Source: an uncultured Fibrobacter sp. (GTDB lineage Bacteria > Fibrobacterota > Fibrobacteria > Fibrobacterales > Fibrobacteraceae). Taken from it: DNA of 64,000 nucleotides. Below the pieces are notes generated by a model. The model ran no database searches. It was not told the DNA's origin and saw nothing but the letters and a program-made list of their open reading frames with translations. Positions 17,627 to 25,440 of this stretch are shown here, in pieces. The stretch covers positions 1-64,000 of the forward strand of contig NZ_CAMVDO010000016.1 of NCBI RefSeq assembly GCF_947166265.1, given 5' to 3'. Numbering within the stretch: position 1 is the first letter of the stretch; every line of letters starts with the position of its first letter. The position numbers and the translations under genes are program-made.

Positions 17627-18355
17627 ATGGAAAATAAGAAGAGTGTTTTGATTACTGGCGCAAGTGGCGGCATCGGTTCTGCCATTGCTAAGGCTGTCGC
17701 ATTGGCGGGTTACGAAGTCGTGGCGCATTACAATAGGAATGCAGCTCCTGTCGAACAGCTTGCAAACGAAATTCGTGAACAGGGGGGCTCTATTCGCCTG
17801 CTTCAGTTCAATATCCGCGACCGTGAACAGTGCAAGGCTGTACTTGAAAAGGATATCGAAGAAAACGGCGTCTATTTTGGCGTGGTGACCAATGCGGGTG
17901 TCTGTGCCGATACGGCTTTCCCTGCCATGACCGATGAATATTGGGACAAGGTGATCGACACGAACTTGAATGGCTTTTACAACGTACTTCACCCGATCGT
18001 GATGCCGATGTGCCGCAAGCGTCGTGGACGCATCGTGACGATTTCGTCGGTGTCGGGGGTTATCGGTAACCGTGGCCAGGTGAACTACAGTGCTTCCAAG
18101 GCGGGGCTCATTGGGGCGACCAAGGCTTTGGCAACAGAGCTTGCTAGCCGTGGCATTACGGTGAACAGTGTCGCTCCGGGTGTCATCGAAACGGAAATGA
18201 TCAAGGATGCTCCGCTCGACATGATTTTGCCCGCTATTCCGATGAAGCGCGTAGGTAAACCCGAAGAAGTAGCCGCGACGGTCGTGTTCCTGCTTTCGGA
18301 AGGGGCCGCCTACATCACACGTCAGGTGATTTCTGTGAATGGGGGACTTGCTTAA
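17627..18355 (+). CDS. 3-oxoacyl-ACP reductase, short-chain dehydrogenase family (FabG-like)
   Basis: This 242-residue protein has the NADPH-binding GASGGIGSA (residues 12-20), NAG near 90 and the catalytic triad Ser (ISSVSG, about 141), Tyr and Lys (YSASK, about 153-157). It reduces the beta-keto group after each condensation. The frame is open upstream to a GTG at 17552, but that would overlap the dehydratase gene, and the family start matches MENKKSVLITG, so I use the ATG at 17627. Its stop overlaps the next start as TAATG. Confidence 0.92.
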   Translation: MENKKSVLITGASGGIGSAIAKAVALAGYEVVAHYNRNAAPVEQLANEIREQGGSIRLLQFNIRDREQCKAVLEKDIEENGVYFGVVTNAGVCADTAFPAMTDEYWDKVIDTNLNGFYNVLHPIVMPMCRKRRGRIVTISSVSGVIGNRGQVNYSASKAGLIGATKALATELASRGITVNSVAPGVIETEMIKDAPLDMILPAIPMKRVGKPEEVAATVVFLLSEGAAYITRQVISVNGGLA

Positions 18356-19578
18356 TGCGCCGTGTCGTTGTTACGGGTGGATCTTGTATTTCTTCGCTTG
18401 GCTTTGATGCCGATACCGCTTTTGAAGGTTTGAAGTCGCTTAAGAACCGCGTGGTCCGTATGGACGCTTGGGATGTCTATAAGCAGATGAATACGCGCCT
18501 TGCCGCTCCGATTCTTGAACCGTTGCCGCAGTATCCGCGTAAGAAAATTCGCGGGGCAGGCCGTGTCGCGGTGATGGCACTTCTTTCTGCCGACAAGGCT
18601 CTTGAAGTGGCTGGCCTTACGGGTGAAACCGACCTGATGAAGTCGGGCCGTATGGGGGTTGCCTATGGTTCTTCTATGGGAAGCATCAACCCGTTGCTCG
18701 AATTTTTCTCGATGCTCAACACCTATGACTGCTCCAATATCACGGCGACAACCTATATTCGCGCCATGCCGCAGACTTGTGCGGTGAACATCAGTGTGAT
18801 TCTTGGACTGACGGGACGTCTGGTGACGACGAATACCGCATGTACGAGCGGAAGCCTTGCAATCGGCCAGGCGTATGAACTTATCAAGTACGGTAAGCAG
18901 GACGTGATGATTGCGGGCGGCGCCGATGAACTCGACCCGACGGAATCGGCTGTTTTCGACACGCTGTTTGCGACCAGTACCAAGAACGATCATCCGGAGC
19001 TTTCTCCGGCGGCCTATGACAGGGACCGCGACGGTCTTGTGATTGGCGAAGGTGCGGGAGCCCTGATTCTTGAAGAGTACGAACACGCTAAGGCTCGCGG
19101 TGCAAAGATTTATGCGGAACTGGTCGGCTTTGGTTCCAACACCGACGGTGAACATATTACGCAGCCCAAGAAAGAAACCATGCAGCATGCTCTCGAATTG
19201 GCAATCGAAGATTCGGGAATTTCTGCCGATGCTATCGGTTACGTGAATGGCCACGGAACGGCGACGCACCACGGTGACATTGCCGAAACCTGGGCCACTT
19301 ATAACGCTCTCAAGCAGCGCACGGTTCCCCTTTCCAGCCTCAAGAGCTATGTCGGTCATACGCTTGGTGCCTGTGGTGGAATCGAGGCCTGGCTTGCCAT
19401 TCACATGATGAACCGTGGTTGGTTCAGCCCGAACCTGAACCTGAACAATGTGGACCCCGAATGTGCTCCGCTGGATTACATCATGGGGAGCGGCCGCGAA
19501 ATGGACGTGGAATATATCATGTCCAACAACTTCGCCTTTGGCGGAATCAACACGTCGCTCATTTTCAAGCGTGTCTAA
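18355..19578 (+). CDS. Beta-ketoacyl-ACP synthase (aryl-polyene ketosynthase B)
   Basis: The 407 residues form a complete ketosynthase: active Cys in NTACTSGSLA (about residue 163), NGHGTATHHGD near 299 and YVGHTLGACGG near 331. It is closer in style to the FabF family than the other ketosynthase of this cluster. It may start the chain on the aryl acid or catalyse the repeated condensation together with the chain-length factor; the sequence alone does not say which. It is the last gene of the rightward pigment operon and is followed within 25 bases by a strong terminator. Confidence 0.93.
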   Translation: MRRVVVTGGSCISSLGFDADTAFEGLKSLKNRVVRMDAWDVYKQMNTRLAAPILEPLPQYPRKKIRGAGRVAVMALLSADKALEVAGLTGETDLMKSGRMGVAYGSSMGSINPLLEFFSMLNTYDCSNITATTYIRAMPQTCAVNISVILGLTGRLVTTNTACTSGSLAIGQAYELIKYGKQDVMIAGGADELDPTESAVFDTLFATSTKNDHPELSPAAYDRDRDGLVIGEGAGALILEEYEHAKARGAKIYAELVGFGSNTDGEHITQPKKETMQHALELAIEDSGISADAIGYVNGHGTATHHGDIAETWATYNALKQRTVPLSSLKSYVGHTLGACGGIEAWLAIHMMNRGWFSPNLNLNNVDPECAPLDYIMGSGREMDVEYIMSNNFAFGGINTSLIFKRV

Positions 19579-19599
19579 ACTCCGTTCTATTTTGAATTG

Positions 19600-19632
19600 A
19601 AAAGCGCTCCGAGGAAACCTCGGAGCGCTTTT
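19600..19632. terminator. Strong bidirectional terminator ending the pigment operon
   Basis: A 15-bp stem (AAAAGCGCTCCGAGG and its complement) with an AAA loop ends in a T run on both strands. It separates the pigment operon from the convergent purine permease gene. Confidence 0.9.
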
Positions 19633-19652
19633 GTTGTATAGGAAATCGGCGG

Positions 19653-21137
19653 TTAAAGTAGAATGTACTTTAGCAGGAAGAACACGGTGAGAGCCATCAT
19701 GATCCAGTGAACTTTCCTGATTTTCCCGATGACGATGTTGATGAGGGTGTACGAAATGACTCCGAACATAATGCCGTCTGCAATGGAGTAGGTGAGCGGC
19801 ATCGATACCATGCAGATAAAGGCGGGAATGGCTTCGCCGGCGTCGTTGAAGTTGATTTTTGCGATCGAGGTTGCCATGATGAAACCGACGACGAATAATG
19901 CGGGGGCTGTCGCAAAACTCGGAATGGCAAGGAATATGGGTGCAAAGAAAATGGCCGAAACAAATAGGCCTGCCGCTGTAATGGCGGTGAGGCCGGTGCG
20001 AGCCCCGACGGCAACGCCTGCAGCGCTTTCGACGAAGGTGGTCGTTGTAGAGGTTCCGAGAACGGCTCCGACAGAAGTGGCGATGGCATCTGCCGAAAGG
20101 GCTTTTGACGTGCGGGGGAGTATCCCGTCTTTGCTCATGAATTCGCCCTTGAGCGATACACCGATTAACGTTCCTAGCGTGTCAAAGAAATCGACAAAGA
20201 AGAAGGCGAACAGTACGATAAAGAAATCGAGAGACTTGAGCAGCGAAAATCCCTGCCCGACAATGGCGCCGTTGATGGAATGGGTCCATGAATCGGGGTT
20301 GAACAGAGCTCCGCAGGTTGCTCCGAATTCGTTGAACGTGTTGCCGAGTGTCCCGAAGTAGTTCTTGAAATGAGGAATGATGGAATAAAATCCCTGTTCC
20401 GGGTTCGGCACGTAAATGCCGAAGATCTCGGCAAAGATGCCTAGGAACCAGGTGGCGAAAATGCCGATCAGAAGCCCTGCATGAATTCCTTTGGCGATAA
20501 CGGCAGACGTGATGAGGATTCCGACAAATGTAAGGGTTGTCCATATTCCAGTCGTATGGAAGTCGGCTTTTCGGAAATCAACAAGTCCTACCAGAGTCGA
20601 GTCGTTGCTGACGATGATTTTGCCGCCCTGCAAAGCGATGAACGCGATAAATAGGCCAATGCCAACGGCGACGGCAGCCTTGAGTGAAAAGGGAATGCTG
20701 TTGAACAGTTTTTCACGAATCGAGGTAACCGAAAGGATAAGGAAGATAATACCTTCAATGAATACCACCAACAGGGCAAATTGCCAACTGTATCCCATCA
20801 TCAGTACGACCGTGTAACTGAAGAAGGCGTTGATGCCAAGTCCCGGTGCAAGCACAAAGGGATAGTTCGCCAGGAATCCCATGAGGGCGGACCCGATGGC
20901 CGCGGCAAGGGCGGTTGCCATGAAAACTCCGCCTTTGGGCATTCCCGAAGCCGAAAGGATTTCTGGGTTCACGGCAAGAATATAGGCTACCGTGATGAAG
21001 GTGGCGAGTCCTGCGAGAAGCTCCGTGGTGATATCGGTCTTGTTTTCGGTCAGTCTAAAGAATTTTTCTAGAATGAGGCCTTCTCTCTTGAGTTCACGAC
21101 CGGCCCAACGTTTGACTTTTTTGTTGTTCTCAGACAT
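19653..21137 (-). CDS. NCS2-family purine (adenine/guanine/hypoxanthine) permease, AzgA type
   Basis: The 494-residue protein has about 12 membrane segments and typical AzgA/COG2252 features: TTELLAGLATFITVAYILAVNP near residues 38-58, LAPGLGINAFFSY near 105 and FVESAAGVAVGARTG near 365. It would import purine bases with protons across the inner membrane. AAGGAAG precedes the ATG. I looked for a purine riboswitch upstream and saw none; the region behind the start is short and then turns into a tandem repeat. The C-terminus ends at a shared terminator. Confidence 0.92.
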   Translation of the reverse strand: MSENNKKVKRWAGRELKREGLILEKFFRLTENKTDITTELLAGLATFITVAYILAVNPEILSASGMPKGGVFMATALAAAIGSALMGFLANYPFVLAPGLGINAFFSYTVVLMMGYSWQFALLVVFIEGIIFLILSVTSIREKLFNSIPFSLKAAVAVGIGLFIAFIALQGGKIIVSNDSTLVGLVDFRKADFHTTGIWTTLTFVGILITSAVIAKGIHAGLLIGIFATWFLGIFAEIFGIYVPNPEQGFYSIIPHFKNYFGTLGNTFNEFGATCGALFNPDSWTHSINGAIVGQGFSLLKSLDFFIVLFAFFFVDFFDTLGTLIGVSLKGEFMSKDGILPRTSKALSADAIATSVGAVLGTSTTTTFVESAAGVAVGARTGLTAITAAGLFVSAIFFAPIFLAIPSFATAPALFVVGFIMATSIAKINFNDAGEAIPAFICMVSMPLTYSIADGIMFGVISYTLINIVIGKIRKVHWIMMALTVFFLLKYILL

Positions 21138-21184
21138 TTTTCTTCCTTCTTATTTACTTTGTAATATAAGAATTTTCGAACATA

Positions 21185-21372
21185 GTCATGTCGAAGAACA
21201 AGGTTGGTGCGCCTGTCGAACCAACCCTATTGTCATCCCGAAGACCAAGATTGGTGAGCCTGTCGAACCACCTCTCTCGTCATCCCGAAGACCAAGGTTG
21301 GTGAGCTTGCCGAACCACCTCTCTCGTCATCCCCGCGAAGGCGGGGATCCCTCAATCCGCTTTATCAAGCAG
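21185..21372. repeat. Four tandem copies of a 47-bp palindrome-bearing repeat
   Basis: Units beginning GTCATsyCGAAG recur at 21185, 21232, 21279 and 21326, exactly 47 bases apart. Each contains a version of CAAGRTTGGTGAGC…TGYCGAACCA, the same words dispersed elsewhere in the window. The last unit ends in GTCATCCCCGC…GCGGGGATCC, a perfect hairpin. Its right end provides the stop codon of the radical SAM gene. Confidence 0.9.
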
Positions 21373-22239
21373 CTTTTCTACTGTAGCGATAATCTTGTCC
21401 CTTTCGCCGCACCAGTCGGGGGCGATGAGCATGTCGCTTGGGCTTTCGCCGCTGAACCGCTCGATGGCTGTCTCGAAGCCGATAATCTTGATCATCTCGG
21501 CGACCGCTTCGCAGTATTCCTCAAAAGTAAGGAGCTTGATTTCGCCGTTCGCGTAGTCCTGCGCCATCACGGTGCCCGCCACAATATGCAGCGGATGAAT
21601 CTTGACTGCGGCGAGCTTCAAGTCGCGAACCACTTGTGCGGTGTGCTTGAAATCTTCCATGGTTTCGCCGGGGAGGCCCACGATGACGTGCGTGGTGACG
21701 GTGAGTCCTGCCGATTGGCAACGCTTGACAGCGTCCGTGAACTCGGCGAGGGTATGCCTGCGGTTGATGGCGGCAAGCGTCAAGTCGTTTGCTGTCTGCA
21801 GGCCGATTTCCACGATAATCGGCTTTTTGCGGTTAAGTTCGGCGAGGTAGGCGACCTTGTCGTCTTCGAGGCAATCTGGGCGCGTACCGATGGCAAGACC
21901 CGCAATCTCCTTATGCTTGATAATCGGGTCGATGATTCCCTTCAGGTGTTCCAGCGGAGCGTGCGTATTCGTGTACGGCTGTAAGTAGGCGAGAATTCCT
22001 GCGTTCGGGTACTTTTCGCGGAGCCTCGGCACGAACTTGTCGAGTTGTTCCTGAATCGAGACCTTCGCCTGGTCAAATACCGGGCTAAAGCTGCGGTTAT
22101 TGCAGTAGCTGCAACCCGAAAAACTCTTGGTGCCGTCCAGATTCGGACAACTCATACCGCCGTTCAGCGGGAGCTTGCGCACTTTCAGGTAATTCGGGAA
22201 AACCTTCAACAATAAATCGCGATAAGGAGTGTAGTGCAT
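21352..22239 (-). CDS. YhcC-type radical SAM protein (TIGR01212 family)
   Basis: This 295-residue protein opens with YLKVRKLPLNGGMSCPN and has the iron-sulfur cysteines in CPNLDG…CSYC, the longer-than-usual spacing (CX11CX2C) characteristic of the TIGR01212 family. Further blocks are GLQTANDLTL and VIVGLPGET. The family is widespread, binds a 4Fe-4S cluster and SAM, and lacks a settled reaction. The ATG lies 16 bases from the helicase stop on the same strand, so the two are probably co-transcribed. The last codons and the stop come from the edge of the 47-bp repeat array, so the C-terminus may have been reshaped by a repeat insertion. Confidence 0.88.
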   Translation of the reverse strand: MHYTPYRDLLLKVFPNYLKVRKLPLNGGMSCPNLDGTKSFSGCSYCNNRSFSPVFDQAKVSIQEQLDKFVPRLREKYPNAGILAYLQPYTNTHAPLEHLKGIIDPIIKHKEIAGLAIGTRPDCLEDDKVAYLAELNRKKPIIVEIGLQTANDLTLAAINRRHTLAEFTDAVKRCQSAGLTVTTHVIVGLPGETMEDFKHTAQVVRDLKLAAVKIHPLHIVAGTVMAQDYANGEIKLLTFEEYCEAVAEMIKIIGFETAIERFSGESPSDMLIAPDWCGERDKIIATVEKLLDKAD

Positions 22240-22254
22240 AATTTCCTTTGTGAA

Positions 22255-24699
22255 CTAAACTCTTCCGAAACGGCGGGTTTTGCGGAAGGGTTTATCGCCA
22301 AAGCTACGCTCGTCGTGGTCTTTGTGGAAACGGTCTTCTTTCTTGCCGAATTTCTTGTCACCGAACATCTTTTCGCGGCGGGCCTTGCGGTTTTCGAAGG
22401 GCTTGTCGTCGAAATTTTTGCCGTGGCGGTCACCGAAGTCCTTGCGGCCTTCACCGCGGTGGAAACTGCGGCGGTCTTCGCGGCTGGCTCGCGGGCGGGT
22501 TCCGGGAGCGGGGCCGGTCGGCGGCTCGTCAGTCATCAGGCGGAACCTAGATTCGTTCCCGCGGATAGTCATGTCGGCGAGAATGTCGAGGACTTCTTGC
22601 GGCATGGTTTCGGGGAGTTCCACGGTGCTGAACTTGTCGAACAGCTTGATGCGTCCGATGTTGGAACTGCTGATGTTACCTTCGCCGGCGATAGCGCCTA
22701 CGATGTCTCGCGGCGTCACGTGGTCGCGGCGGCCCACGCCCAGATAATAGCGCAGGTAGCCTTCTTCGACGCCGTTCGCGCCTTCGTTGCGTTCCTTGCG
22801 GAGTCGGCTCTTTTCTTCGCGGTCAAGGCCAAAATTATCATTGCGTTCGCGGCGTTCACGCGGAGCGTCAAGCGGCTTGAGTTCCGGGAACAGCGGCTGT
22901 TTCTTCTGCCAAATCTTGATGACGGCGGCGGCGATGTCGATGGCGGTTAATTCTGGCACTTCGGCTGCTTCCAAGGTCCCTGAGCTCTGTCGAAGGGCCG
23001 AACCATCGGCGACCATGCTTTCCACGAGTTCCTTGAACTTGTCGAGTTCGCCGGTGGTAATGACGCTCTTGATTTTATCCTTGAAGGCGGCGACGCGCTT
23101 CGCGCTGATGACTTCTGCGGTCGGCAATTCCATCGTTTCGATCGGCTGACGGGTTGCCTTTTCGATAATTTTCAGCATCTTCTTTTCACGCGGGGTGATA
23201 AAGAGGATGGCGTTGCCGCTGCGGCCTGCGCGGCCTGTACGACCGATGCGGTGCACATAAGATTCGGTGTCGAAGGGAATGTCGTAGTTCACCACATGCG
23301 TAATGCGGTCTACGTCGATTCCGCGAGCGGCCACGTCGGTCGCGACGACGATGTCGAGCTTGCCCATCTTGAGTCGGTTGATGGTGCGTTCGCGCATGGA
23401 CTGGGCGAGGTCACCGTTCAGCGGAGCCACGTTGAATCCGCGGCTTTCAAGTTTTTCGGCGACTTCGGTCGTGTTCTGCTTGGTGCGCACGAAAATCAGC
23501 ACACCGTCAAAGTCTTCGCCTTCGAGTACGCGGGCGAGTGCTTCGATCTTGTGTTCGTTCTTTACGAGCAAGTAACGTTGGCGGATGTTTTCGACGGTCG
23601 TCGTCTTGCCTTCGATGCAGGCTTCTTCGTATTCGCCCAAGTGCTGTTCGATAATCTTCTTGACTTCTTTAGGCATGGTGGCGCTAAAGAGGGCGCGCTG
23701 GGCGCTTGCAGGGATTTCCTTGAGGATGGTTTCGACATCTTCCATGAATCCCATGTCGAGCATTTCGTCGGCTTCGTCGAGCACGATTGCCTTTACGCCT
23801 GAAAGTACGATGGAGCCGCGCTTGATATGGTCAATCAGACGACCCGGGGTGGCGACCACGATGTTCGCCTGGCGCTTGAGGGCTCGCAACTGCACGGCGA
23901 TGTCCTGACCGCCGTAAACCGGAACCACATGCACCTTCGGCATCTTGGCGGCGTACTGCTGGATGGCTTCTGCCACCTGGATAGCGAGTTCGCGGGTCGG
24001 CGTGAGCACGAGCATCGAAGTTTCGTGACCGTTGAAGTCGAGCCTCGAAAGTAGCGGAAGCGAGAATGCAGCGGTCTTTCCGGTACCGGTCTGGGCCGTG
24101 CCGAGCAGGTTTCCTCCCTGCAAAAGGGCCGGAATCGCCTTCGCCTGAATGGGGGAGGGCGTCTCGTAGCCCATGGCCTTGATGGCTTCAAGAACTTCGT
24201 CTGCAAGTCCGAGGTCTTCAAAAGTCACCAACGCTTCGTCGGCGGGTTCGTCATCAGAATCGTCTGCAGGCTTGTCGTCAGAATTATCGTTGGAACCTTC
24301 TGCCGATACATCTTCGTTTTCTAAGATGTTGTCATTCTTGACCCCGAATTCAGTTCGGGGGAGGGAATCCATTGTAGATTCAGAAACATCTGCGCAACTC
24401 TTTTTAGATTCAGCGTAATCTTCGTCGTTTTCGTCTTCTTCGGGTTGCTCGGCTTCGCCTTCTTCGAATTCGACCTTTGTGCCGACTTCGATGGCGGACT
24501 GGGGACCCTTCTTGAGCACGTCGCCTTCTTCGTCGACAATCACGCCGTTCGGATTCAGGGTAAGAAACGCGGCTTCATCAGCCTCGTCTTCGTCTGCACC
24601 ACCTGCGATGGCGTTCAAAAATGCGTCAGCTTCGCGGGCAATTTTTGATTTGGGGTCAATAGCTTCTTCGGGAATACGTTCTTCGGTATTCTTCGTCAT
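22255..24699 (-). CDS. deaD: DEAD-box RNA helicase, DeaD/CsdA type, with long acidic N-terminus
   Basis: The helicase core starts near residue 165 and shows AQTGTGKT (about 198), PTRELA, TPGRLIDH, DEADEML (about 305), SATMP (about 336) and HRIGRTGRAGRSG (about 485). A DbpA-type RNA-binding domain follows at about 650-715 and a basic Arg/Asp/Phe-rich tail ends the protein. The first 160 residues are very acidic and low in complexity, which is not usual for the family; total length is 814 against about 600-640. Two dispersed palindromic repeats are read in frame, one in the acidic tail and one in the linker between core and DbpA domain. It would remodel structured RNA, for example in ribosome assembly or in the cold. 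Confidence 0.93.
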   Translation of the reverse strand: MTKNTEERIPEEAIDPKSKIAREADAFLNAIAGGADEDEADEAAFLTLNPNGVIVDEEGDVLKKGPQSAIEVGTKVEFEEGEAEQPEEDENDEDYAESKKSCADVSESTMDSLPRTEFGVKNDNILENEDVSAEGSNDNSDDKPADDSDDEPADEALVTFEDLGLADEVLEAIKAMGYETPSPIQAKAIPALLQGGNLLGTAQTGTGKTAAFSLPLLSRLDFNGHETSMLVLTPTRELAIQVAEAIQQYAAKMPKVHVVPVYGGQDIAVQLRALKRQANIVVATPGRLIDHIKRGSIVLSGVKAIVLDEADEMLDMGFMEDVETILKEIPASAQRALFSATMPKEVKKIIEQHLGEYEEACIEGKTTTVENIRQRYLLVKNEHKIEALARVLEGEDFDGVLIFVRTKQNTTEVAEKLESRGFNVAPLNGDLAQSMRERTINRLKMGKLDIVVATDVAARGIDVDRITHVVNYDIPFDTESYVHRIGRTGRAGRSGNAILFITPREKKMLKIIEKATRQPIETMELPTAEVISAKRVAAFKDKIKSVITTGELDKFKELVESMVADGSALRQSSGTLEAAEVPELTAIDIAAAVIKIWQKKQPLFPELKPLDAPRERRERNDNFGLDREEKSRLRKERNEGANGVEEGYLRYYLGVGRRDHVTPRDIVGAIAGEGNISSSNIGRIKLFDKFSTVELPETMPQEVLDILADMTIRGNESRFRLMTDEPPTGPAPGTRPRASREDRRSFHRGEGRKDFGDRHGKNFDDKPFENRKARREKMFGDKKFGKKEDRFHKDHDERSFGDKPFRKTRRFGRV
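22976..23003 (-). repeat. In-frame dispersed repeat in the helicase linker
   Basis: GGTCCCTGAGCTCTGTCGAAGGGCCGAACC-type sequence (28 bp) matches the intergenic copies near 60475-60500 and 62634-62660. Read on the minus strand it encodes GSALRQSSGT between the helicase core and the DbpA domain. Confidence 0.75.
24331..24370 (-). repeat. In-frame GTCATTC…GAATCC palindrome in the helicase N-terminus
   Basis: The 40-bp element starts GTCATTCTTGACCCCGAA and ends TTCGGGGGAGGGAATCC, with an inner CCCCGAA/TTCGGGG stem. On the gene strand it encodes DSLPRTEFGVKND within the acidic tail. Confidence 0.75.
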
Positions 24700-24926
24700 A
24701 ATGCACCTTCAGGACCCGTAAACTTCATCTGCGGCCCATGCCGCACTATCGAATGGTTCTGGCGCCGGTTGTCCGGCTGAACCTTGAAAAGCCCCGAAGC
24801 GCACTCGCGCTTATAAACCTGAAGTTTTTTGGATCCATTTTGTTGGATTTGCGGCCAAATGTAGAAATAAAGCCCCTTATTTCAAAGGGTCGCAAGATTT
24901 TATTAAGAAAAGGGCTGAATTATGTG
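24700..24926. other. Leader region of the helicase gene, no gene seen
   Basis: The roughly 225 bases before the helicase start contain several GC-rich inverted repeats (for example CTGCGGCCCATGCCGCA and GCGCCGG…CCGGC). It could be a structured 5' leader of the kind seen for cold-inducible helicases, but I see no named riboswitch and no coding frame. Confidence 0.3.
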
Positions 24927-24955
24927 TAGACAACTTTGAAAATATTTGCTAAATT
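24927..24955 (+). promoter_or_regulatory. Promoter of tRNA-Ser
   Basis: TAGACA at 24927-24932 and TAAATT at 24950-24955 are 17 bases apart, and the tRNA begins 11 bases later. Confidence 0.65.
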
Positions 24956-24966
24956 GTGCAAACCTC

Positions 24967-25051
24967 GGAGAGATGCCAGAGTGGTCGAATGGGCCGGTCT
25001 CGAAATCCGGAGTCTGTCACAGGACCGAGGGTTCGAATCCCTCTCTCTCCT
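24967..25051 (+). tRNA. tRNA-Ser (anticodon CGA)
   Basis: The acceptor stem GGAGAGA pairs with TCTCTCC (25044-25050); the T arm is GAGGG-TTCGAAT-CCCTC, and a long variable arm (AGTCTGTCACAGGACC) marks a class II tRNA. The anticodon loop CTCGAAA gives CGA. Two details are odd: the innermost-but-one position of the anticodon arm reads T opposite T (CCGGT/TCCGG), and the base after the acceptor stem is T where most bacterial serine tRNAs have G. CCA is not encoded. The 3' end is copied several times in the DNA that follows. Confidence 0.93.
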
Positions 25052-25053
25052 TG

Positions 25054-25092
25054 AAACGAATAAGGAACCCCTTGTGGGTTCCTTATTCGTTT
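25054..25092 (+). terminator. Terminator of tRNA-Ser
   Basis: A 17-bp perfect stem (AAACGAATAAGGAACCC and its complement) with a CTTGT loop ends in GTTT-TATAAG directly after the tRNA. Confidence 0.88.
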
Positions 25093-25105
25093 TATAAGCA
25101 AAGAG

Positions 25106-25440
25106 GGATGAGAACCCTCGTAGGGGTTCGACAAAACCCGCAAGAGCGAAGCGAATACAGCGGGTTTTGAGATTGCGGTCAAAGACCGCAACCCGGAGGG
25201 CAACAATTGAACGGAGAGAAAATGTTGTCTTATCCCTCTCTCTCCTTGAAACAAAAAGCGGAGCCGTAAGGCCCCGCTTTTTGTTTCATGAAAAAGGATG
25301 AGAACCCTCGCAGAGGGTTCGACAAAACCCGCAAGAGCGAAGCGAATACAGCGGGTTTTGAGATTGCGGTCGAAGACCGCAACCCGAAGGGCAACAATTG
25401 AACGAAGAGAAATTGTTGTCTTATCCCTCTCTCTCCTTGA
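25106..25440 (+). repeat. Two copies of a four-hairpin element ending in the tRNA-Ser 3' end
   Basis: Near-identical units start at 25106 (GGATGAGAACCCTCG) and 25296, 190 bases apart. Each carries four successive stems: GAACCC(TC)…(GA)GGGTTC, AAAACCCGC…GCGGGTTTT, TTGCGGTC…GACCGCAA and CAACAATT…AATTGTTG. Each closes with TATCCCTCTCTCTCCTTGA, identical to the tRNA-Ser 3' end plus following bases. Differences between copies mostly keep the stems paired. No protein-coding frame with a plausible start is seen. Confidence 0.85.
25248..25287 (+). terminator. Second terminator after a duplicated tRNA-Ser 3' end
   Basis: GAAACAAAAAGCGG pairs with CCGCTTTTTGTTTC (25274-25287). It stands in the same position relative to the copied tRNA end (TTGAAAC) as the true tRNA terminator does, although the stem sequence is different. 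Confidence 0.75.

Noticed and set aside
21138-21184. Purine riboswitch before the NCS2 permease
   Set aside because: The leader is short and lacks the three-way junction loops of a purine aptamer.
21185-21372. CRISPR array at the 47-bp repeat
   Set aside because: The units are directly adjacent with no unique spacers, and the words match dispersed palindromes.
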